From Glandiceps talaboti (lineage: Eukaryota; Hemichordata; Enteropneusta; Spengelidae), in NCBI RefSeq assembly GCF_964340395.1, contig NC_135549.1, positions 804,501-868,500 of the forward strand: a stretch of DNA of 64,000 bases. Direction: 5' to 3'. Under the pieces are notes generated by a model. The model made no database searches, was not told where the DNA came from, and saw nothing but the letters and a program-made list of their open reading frames with translations. Within the stretch, counting starts at the first letter, position 1, and each line of letters starts with the position of its first letter. Shown in pieces: positions 48,134-64,000 of this stretch. Made by a program: the position numbers and the translations under genes.

Positions 48134-49473
48134 TGCATGTGTGTGTGCATGTGTATGTATGTATCATTGTATGCATTCTTTCTACCACAGACTCTACACA
48201 AATGGCTCTATGGTTCTAATGACAGATTCTTAACCAGGAAGCGAGCTGAGTTTATGATTACAAATGTTCATACTTTTCATTAACAGTTAGACAACAAGGT
48301 ATGTGTTTATTGAATCATGGAGTATTACCCTGCATAACTGAATGTGAACATACCATAGTTAATATTATTTGATTAGTTGAATTCAGAGGTGAGGGTAGGC
48401 ATAGAAAAGGGGATCCTCAGGCTAAACCTTAACACAATGCAATAAATATGATGAATAGTTCTTGTTTATGAGGCCCTATTCTGGCAAATTCATGTCTGTA
48501 AGAAATATCACACTTTGTGAATATGTCAAACCATTGCAGTTATAACGTCCTACCTCTTTGGTCAAAGAGTACCACAAGTACCATAATGATCTATGAGAGA
48601 ACCCACTTCCATTAAGTAAGAAGTATTTTGATATTGTGTTGTTGTGTTGTTGCCAGTTTGCTGTCAAAGTTTGTAATTTCTCACATGTTCAAGCTGTGAC
48701 AGTTATATTTGTAACTAGTGGAGTGATAAATACCACTAATATGTGTGAATAATTAAAGTTTTATCACCTGTGAACCTGTTATTCCTAGCTTTCAGAATAG
48801 GCCATCAATTTTTCATTAAAATTCATTACTATTTCAAGGTAAATTCACTGAAGTGGTTCATTGGTAATGGTGATGAAACCTCTCACAAAAATCAAACTAA
48901 ATATCACAAGACTATATTATATGATGATGTAGTTAGTGTACACACACTTGGTGATTTTATAGTCATCTCTTTATTTATTTTACTTACCAGTTTCTTTTGT
49001 TTCTCCAAGTGTAATTCTTGTCTAGCCATAAATGTTGTTCCCAATCCTTCACAAATTTTTGCACTAGTTTCACTAACTTGGGGTTTAAATGTAAATATTG
49101 GTTCCTGTTTTTCCTGTGGCTTTTTGATGTTGTTTGGGTACACACCAGCTCTGAATTCATTACCTCGCTCTTTCACCATTTTCATGCTGGTTGCATTCAA
49201 TTTTGGAGCGAAGGTCAGTTCTGACTCGAAACTGAACCTGTTTTGTGTTGCTACTGGAGCCTTCATCCTGCTGATCAGTCCCGCGGTTCTCGGCGTAACA
49301 TCGCCCTGATCGGTTTGCTGACAGGCCAACATGGACGCTGGTGGTTTCCAATATCCGCTCCGTACGACTCTAGCGCTGCCGTCGCTGGCTGCGTTCGGTG
49401 CCGATGTTTGACGTTTGTAGTTGATCGTCAGAAGGGTCGAAATGTCTGGAGGACCAGTGGCATTCCTGATCAT
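23299..49473 (-). CDS. TTLL3: Tubulin glycine ligase, TTLL3/TTLL8 type, 16 coding exons
   Basis: Minus-strand exons: 49473-48988, 38459-38364, 36212-36014, 35586-35467, 33432-33278, 31022-30842, 30327-30236, 29924-29796, 29293-29179, 28862-28572, 28203-28011, 27237-27089, 26378-26141, 25782-25563, 25226-25014, 23913-23299. All are GT-AG and phases agree, giving 1163 residues. The enzyme ligates glycine to glutamate side chains of axonemal tubulin using ATP. Family marks: [20 protein letters not shown] (353 on), [18 protein letters not shown] (444), [15 protein letters not shown] (487), the TTL core [20 protein letters not shown] (about 723), [11 protein letters not shown] with [22 protein letters not shown], and [23 protein letters not shown] with catalytic-type E910 and N912. 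Then KQ...[14 protein letters not shown] as in vertebrate TTLL3. The first 350 residues are poorly conserved, and a Glu/Lys-rich linker of about 70 residues (545-615) splits the core. Introns carry at least seven minisatellites. TTLL3 and TTLL8 are not separable here. Confidence 0.95.
23957..24481 (+). repeat. 59-bp minisatellite, about 9 copies
   Basis: The unit reads ACTTAAAGGCCAGGGTTTCA... and includes CAATCCCAGGTTCTCAC. Variants alternate at GGGTTT/GGGATT and CTTAAA/CTTAGA. In the TTLL3 intron between 25014 and 23913, ending 44 bases upstream of the last exon's acceptor. Confidence 0.97.
26539..27075 (+). repeat. 53-bp minisatellite, about 10 copies, abutting an exon
   Basis: The unit is CATGGTATAATATGAATCCA... 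with TTTAAA/ATATGA variants in the CGTA...CAACAGG part. The array ends about 13 bases from the donor of the exon coding for the [12 protein letters not shown] motif (exon end at 27089), so it occupies the start of that TTLL3 intron. Confidence 0.97.
27435..27922 (+). repeat. 25/26-bp minisatellite, about 19 copies
   Basis: The unit is TTGGACCCAAATCCTACCCC plus TACGC or CTTCGC. The pyrimidine-rich strand is the plus strand. Mixed 25- and 26-base units give long overlapping ORFs that are not genes. Intron of TTLL3. Confidence 0.97.
28572..28862 (-). CDS. TTLL3: TTLL3 exon with charged linker
   Basis: Exon 10 of the TTLL3 model, described separately for its composition. It opens [20 protein letters not shown], equivalent to the FIEDFRLTAA region of vertebrate TTLL3, then runs into about 70 residues that are almost all E, D and K with few hydrophobics, ending TAVQS. 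Vertebrate TTLL3 has a shorter charged linker at the same place. Intrinsically disordered by composition; a role in substrate-tail contact is a guess. Confidence 0.9.
29451..29747 (+). repeat. 51-bp minisatellite, about 6 copies
   Basis: The unit is TGAGAGGGGGAGACCGATGT..., with C/T variants at ACCG/ACTG. Fifty-one is a multiple of three, so both strands show open frames; these are artefacts. TTLL3 intron between exons at 29293 and 29796, ending 49 bases downstream of the exon 8 donor. Confidence 0.97.
31113..31310 (+). repeat. 37-bp minisatellite, 5 copies
   Basis: The unit is CATAGAGAACATATCTTGTG followed by AATACAGCATACAAAGA. TTLL3 intron, immediately followed by the 45-bp array. Confidence 0.95.
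31352..32892 (+). repeat. 45-bp minisatellite, about 34 copies
   Basis: The unit contains GATAACAGTTCATTGTAGTA, CACCCCTGATGGTGCTGAG and ATACAT. Polymorphic sites (TTC/TAC, GTAGTA/GTAATA, GGT/GAT, ACATG/ACTTG/ACGTG) mix into higher-order patterns. Forty-five is divisible by three and no frame has a stop, so it gives ORFs over 400 codons on both strands; these are repeat artefacts. TTLL3 intron between exons at 31022 and 33278. Confidence 0.98.
33047..33058. repeat. Short (TA)n run
   Basis: A short TATATATATATATA tract just before TTLL3 exon 5's flanking intron sequence; noted only for completeness. Confidence 0.6.
34077..35424 (+). repeat. About 50/59-bp two-length minisatellite, about 25 copies
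   Basis: The unit is GAATAGTACTGATATACGTA plus GGACTGCCTATGTTAACAATGG... ending AATAAAAAACTA. Long and short units differ by presence or absence of ATATACGTA next to the GAT, and the two types are interleaved non-randomly (long first, short in the middle). TTLL3 intron between exons at 33432 and 35467; it ends about 43 bases from the exon 4 donor. Confidence 0.97.
36295..36445 (+). repeat. About 67-bp duplication, two copies
   Basis: CACAGAATTGAGAATCCATC ... ACTAATTAGGTGAGAAGAAA occurs twice in tandem with one substitution. TTLL3 intron. Confidence 0.9.
38152..38224 (+). repeat. (CA)n microsatellite
   Basis: About 32 CA units after a C7 run, in the TTLL3 intron before exon 2. Confidence 0.97.
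40710..40889 (+). repeat. About 84-bp tandem duplication, two copies
   Basis: TTAAAAAGAAAAACTGACTT through TATAATCGATATAGAT is repeated with three small differences. Intron of TTLL3. Confidence 0.9.
41360..41383 (-). CDS. TTLL3: Possible alternative first coding exon of TTLL3
   Basis: On the minus strand ATG CCA AAA CAC AGG ATA TTG AAG runs into GTGAGA, a good donor in phase 0. TTLL3 exon 2 (38459) also starts in phase 0, so MPKHRILK could replace the 162-residue first exon at 49473. It would give a TTLL3 form of about 1009 residues without the F-x-P repeats. Evidence is only the start codon, donor and phase; a chance match is possible. Confidence 0.4.
41384..44900. other. TTLL3: Large TTLL3 first intron, left part
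   Basis: No coding segment is seen. A pair of diverged direct repeats starts GGTCTATTTCTGGTCTATTT at about 43012 and 43214 (about 100 bp each). A possible degenerate SINE is present near 42895-42975 (minus strand GATTCAATCCCAGG). Otherwise AT-rich unique sequence. Confidence 0.4.
44905..46055 (+). repeat. 30-bp minisatellite, about 38 copies
   Basis: The unit is CACAGACTTTATTCTAGATA plus GCAACTCTAA, with a short 23-base version lacking ATAGCAA-like bases and T/G variants (CTTTATT/CTGTATT). The left half favours CTTTATT units and the right half CTGTATT units. The long minus-strand frames (LLSRIKS repeats) are artefacts. First intron of TTLL3. Confidence 0.97.
46599..46629. repeat. Small hairpin
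   Basis: CATAGACCCT and AGGGTCTATG arms of 10 bp around an 11-base loop. Intron of TTLL3. Confidence 0.6.
47678..48011 (-). mobile_element. tRNA-derived SINE
   Basis: Read on the minus strand, it starts GGAGCCATGATGGTCGAATG, contains an A-box-like TTAGAGTGGCTGAC and a B-box GGTTCAAGCCC at tRNA spacing, then a body with ACCCAGCTGTATAA and GGGGACCTGGTAGGAT. The tail reads GTAAAGTGCTTTGAGCAC and AAAACGCTATAATGA. The head is tRNA-like but has no consistent cloverleaf, so it is not a working tRNA gene. The conserved middle block recalls the central domains shared by SINE families across animals; I do not name the family. No clear target duplication was seen. First intron of TTLL3. Confidence 0.75.
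48081..48160 (+). repeat. (GT)n microsatellite
   Basis: About 22 GT units then degenerate GTGTGCAT repeats. Confidence 0.97.
48988..49473 (-). CDS. TTLL3: TTLL3 first coding exon with F-x-P repeats
   Basis: One hundred sixty-two codons from ATG (49473) to a CTG|GTAAGT donor, phase 0, matching the next exon. The first 100 residues are Thr/Ser/Ala-rich. Two similar 20-residue units follow: [20 protein letters not shown] and [20 protein letters not shown], each with T-F-x-P-x2-[NS]-x-T-S-x-K. It ends [12 protein letters not shown]. Such F-x-P-[KQ]-hydrophobic-N/S units occur in many flagellar proteins, so a microtubule-related role is plausible but unproven. The start follows a 5-codon upstream ORF (49487-49470) overlapping it as ATGA. 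Confidence 0.75.
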
Positions 49474-49487
49474 AGTAAAGAAGACAT
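49470..49487 (-). promoter_or_regulatory. Upstream ORF overlapping the TTLL3 start
   Basis: ATGTCTTCTTTACTATGA encodes five codons and stops one base beyond the main ATG, sharing ATGA. If the transcript includes it, translation of TTLL3 would depend on leaky scanning or reinitiation. Confidence 0.5.
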
Positions 49488-52365
49488 GTTGGCAGGGTGA
49501 GGGTCCTAAAACATTTAAACGCTATGTTCGTCAATGCAATAAAGCGGTCCTATTGAAGGACGTATTGTACAGCGTAACCATGGACGCCAAGCACACTGTG
49601 TATTGTGTGTCGAGCAGTGTCGAAACTAATGAATAAAACATGAGCCTATACGGGTCTTTTGTCCCAACCCCATTCACAGTCACTCGCCCAGAAATAAACA
49701 CATTCACACAATGCCCAGGTCGGCAACCCAGACGTGCATGATAAATTTTGTTCAAGACGCGAAAAATGACAAATTTTGAATTGATTTAACGACACAATCT
49801 AAATTGACATGACCGCAATGCCAATGAGCCTCGATTGTGTACGTGCAGTCATGTTAACTCGTACATCGTGAATCATGTCATTGAATGAACTTAGCAAAGT
49901 GATGGGAAGATCTGAACTCCATCCATGTTTTAGATACACATTACCTACCGGATTTCACGTGAATAACATTTTCTGAGCTTTAGTTGTGCATGCAACACAA
50001 ATGACCTCAATGATTCACTCACTGATACATCAATCTACTGGAAATTGAACGAAAATAACAGATTTGCTGTACAGCCAAACCACACTATTCAACATTCTAC
50101 GAAAACTATAGAGGGCGCTGAGTTGTACTTCCTCCCATACATGAATCGGTCGTTGCAAAAAAAAAAAAGTTCACGATTTTGGCCATTGGACCTCCAATGT
50201 CTTTGCGGAACATTCAAAACTGTGCTACAAAGTTAACCTTATGTATATCGCTAAGTGTCACAAACAGTAAATGCAGGAAATGTGGCATATATCATAGCTT
50301 ACCTAACTTTCTTACCGTACAAGCGCTGTCCAAACAATCGTTTGTTGATAGCTTTCTTCAGGCGAACTTTATACGTTGTATAATTCGAAAATGCAACTGT
50401 CCGGACTTGACGCTTTTGCATACTAATGACCACATGTAGAAACGGGAGACAAAATCTTCCTACATATTTATGTCAATGTCGAATAATATCACTTGGACAC
50501 TAGTCCGTGGCAACTATATGTGATTTCGTAATAATTCATCGATGTGCGCAGTGATTTATGACGTCATAATGGAACACCCGTCCTTGTTCGACGCGACAAA
50601 TCATTTTAGGTGGAAAATATATTGCCTATGAATACAAGCAAACACCGTCAGGTCATGGAGATAGGTCATTCCTACCTCCATGCTCAGGCGCAACACGAAC
50701 AGACGTTGCTGAGTGACTGTCAGAGATCTATGCTTTGCAAAGAGCTCGACCCACTGTTGATCTAAAAAAAAAAAAAAAAAAAAACAAGTGGGCGAATGAT
50801 GACCATACCTTTCTGTTGATACATAAGCTTATATCATGGTTATACTTCCATGCCTATACACATTATGTTTGGGGACGAAAATGTAGGTGTTTAGGACCTG
50901 ATCATAATTAGGTACACATTGAGACAATTCAAGTAAAGCCTTTTGTATTTAAATCGAGCAAAATATAAGTAATGGTAGAACTTTACCCATCTTCCTCTTG
51001 TCTGTAAAGGCAATGCAAAAGTACAATGTATACGTAGGCATATGTGGCATTGATGGGCCATGGTAAAAATATATTCTTGTATTGTATACACAACACTACA
51101 TGGTCAATATCCCACATATATCAGGTAATTACTCTCGCCATATAGACCTAGCCGGTCTTTGCGCTCAGCCATATTACATATTTGCCCCACTCGCCAGAAC
51201 AAATGTTTCAAAGGAATCTTCTCGAGTAAGCAGCAAGTATGTTTCATATCATCATGGATGTGTTAGTTAGGGGAGATAATACATCCATGGTTTCATCAAA
51301 TCAGTATTCCTACAAATAATTCAGACATTGATTTACCATGACTGCCACGAAAGAAGAGATGTTGAGGTTTACGATTTTACAGTATCTAAAATGGTAGACT
51401 TTAGCGAAAGTTAAGGAGAGTTGAAAAAAAAGCCAAACTCGACTTTTGTAGAAGCGGATACGTACAATGTGTATGTGCAACTGGAGTTCCAAAGGTTGAT
51501 GTAGAATGATGTTGAATGGTAATTAATGGATATACAATGTCATGTCTGGTAGCGCAGAATTTTTCTTTTCGACAAGGCGTGAAGAAACAACAATTTACAG
51601 TCTAAATCTGGTCAGTAATTTAAGCTGTATATTAAGCTGTATATTAAGTTAAATTCAAATATAATTTGGCATGTACCATATAAATCACACTTGAAATCAC
51701 AGACAACTTTTTTACTTGTCTGTGATGAAATATACTTTTTATATCCATACTTCTTCTTTTTACTTCCTTAGACTAATGTCACACTTGTTTCAGTAATGTT
51801 TGCAAGAAAACCTCCAAAATTGTTCGATAACAGTAAATTGAGAGAGAGATATTGATATCGTAGTTATACTACCGTTATTATTCAAGGTGATTTGAACTTG
51901 CAAAAGTAAGGCACGTATGGTAGTTGTTTGTAAAGAAAAAATCAATATAATAAAGTCATCAAAAGTTGTTACGTAAAAACAGCCGTGAATTCAAAAACTG
52001 AGGCCTACTAGTATAGTACAACTTGTACATTAATTTGTCGTATACTTCCGTCGTGTTTATAGGAGTGTACGTAGCCTGTACGTTGAACCGATACACAAAC
52101 ATACAAACTAGTCAGTTGTATAATATAATATTACACAACTTAAATCATATTTTTCTCCTTGAAACTTCAATTGTTAAAATTAATTTGACTCTATTTATTT
52201 ATTTATTTATTTATCTATCACTTAGGGGTACCTATATACATTTGTTTTAAATATTTAATTTCGAATTTATTCTCCTCCTAGGTATTCTTGTTGTCAGTGT
52301 TTGCAGACACTGGCAATACGACACGCTGACACACATACAAGATCACAAAACCCTGCACGCTTATA
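49474..52365. other. Intergenic region between divergent TTLL3 and copine genes
   Basis: CpG is locally commoner at about 49240-49500 and again at 49560-50790, consistent with a TTLL3 promoter, though no TATA box is obvious. A perfect CRE (TGACGTCA) lies at 50559-50566, and an A20 run at 50763-50784. No gene is recognised. Confidence 0.45.
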
Positions 52366-52607
52366 TTCTATTCCACAGGGGCGTGTAATATTTCATAGAT
52401 TGTTGTTTTCCAGGTCTACAGACTAAATATAACAACCTTTTGATTAATATATATTCCTACATGTAAAGGGAAGAGACAAATATATTATGTAAAGGATAAT
52501 ATTTCTTAGTAGTATAGAGATTGATACATTTGTAGCAGCAAGATTCGTACGAAAACGGCATTCTAAGCAACAATCTATGAAATATTACACGCTCCTGTGT
52601 TCTATTC
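52366..52607. mobile_element. hAT-like MITE, 31-bp inverted termini, 8-bp target duplication
   Basis: TTCTATTC flanks the element exactly (52366-52373 and 52600-52607). The 226-bp element opens CACAGGGGCGTGTAATATTT and closes with the reverse complement; the 31-bp ends differ at one base. The inside has no coding sequence. Eight-base duplications and CAGGGG-type ends fit the hAT superfamily. It lies about 270 bases upstream of the copine start codon. Confidence 0.88.
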
Positions 52608-52780
52608 CAGGAGGCAGGGTGATCATAATATAAAATAATGACACCTAATATAACGTCATTATTTTGTATTATTATCATCCTAGACTAGAATATTACCATC
52701 CTGAAATAGAATATTATCTCATAACTTGAGTGAATGTGATGAGTAATTCTTTCCAGCGTGAAGATACTACTGTATATAGC

Positions 52781-52800
52781 TGACGTCACATTATATATGA
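52781..52800 (+). promoter_or_regulatory. CRE palindrome and TATA-like box of the copine promoter
   Basis: TGACGTCA at 52781-52788 is a perfect cAMP-response element. It is followed at 52792 by TTATATAT, about 80 bases before the copine ATG. Spacing suits a core promoter with transcription starting near 52825. Not tested. Confidence 0.5.
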
Positions 52801-52872
52801 ACCCCTAAGCGGATAATAAATACCTACACTATGTTTCACACTAAACGAGAAGTTAAGGGATCATTTACAAAT

Positions 52873-63934
<11,062 letters not shown>

Positions 63935-64000
63935 GTAAGTTGTTGGTTCTCCGAAAATAACTGACATGATCATGTCTTCAAGTAAAAATTCATCTGTTCT

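Noticed and set aside
48770-49309. 179-codon plus-strand ORF
   Set aside because: It lies antisense to the TTLL3 first coding exon and has low-complexity hydrophobic sequence; the minus-strand exon has the donor and phase support.

Overview
This is a eukaryotic nuclear window with about 35% GC. It carries spliced genes with GT-AG introns, long introns full of minisatellites, several retroelement classes and short inverted-repeat elements. A tubulin glycine ligase and a copine, together with Penelope-like and non-LTR elements and a tRNA-derived SINE, suggest a bilaterian, probably a marine invertebrate deuterostome or lophotrochozoan. I cannot assign the species from sequence alone.

Layout. 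1-11 kb: no recognisable host gene; two decayed non-LTR retrotransposons (minus strand 0.35-1.5 kb; plus strand 8.6-9.7 kb) and small hairpins. 11.1-17.2 kb, plus strand: a small three-LIM-domain gene. Its first two exons lie in a partial tandem duplication whose junction holds a fragment copied from a Penelope-like element (PLE). That PLE sits in an intron of the same gene at 13.4-15.7 kb. 17.4-20.1 kb: intergenic, with a 62-bp minisatellite. 20.1-49.5 kb, minus strand: a TTLL3-type tubulin glycine ligase. I could join 16 coding exons with matching splice phases into one 1163-residue reading frame, with one alternative first exon and one possible alternative last exon. 49.5-52.8 kb: intergenic region between divergent genes, with a short hAT-like element and a CRE palindrome beside the next start codon. 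52.87 kb to the right edge, plus strand: a copine. Its first 12 coding exons (376 residues; C2A, C2B and the start of the copine/vWA domain) are in frame and the gene runs off the window.

The three genes do not form an obvious pathway. TTLL3 enzymes modify axonemal tubulin, copines are Ca2+-dependent membrane-binding proteins, and the LIM protein resembles the C-terminal LIM triplet of the Enigma/Zasp family, which is an actin-cytoskeleton group. I found no clear novel multi-gene system. The most notable points are the LIM exon duplication with templated PLE filler, a minisatellite made of repeated copine splice donors, target-site-flanked inverted-repeat elements (9-bp and 8-bp duplications), a hammerhead-like relic in the PLE tail, and the very high minisatellite load in introns.
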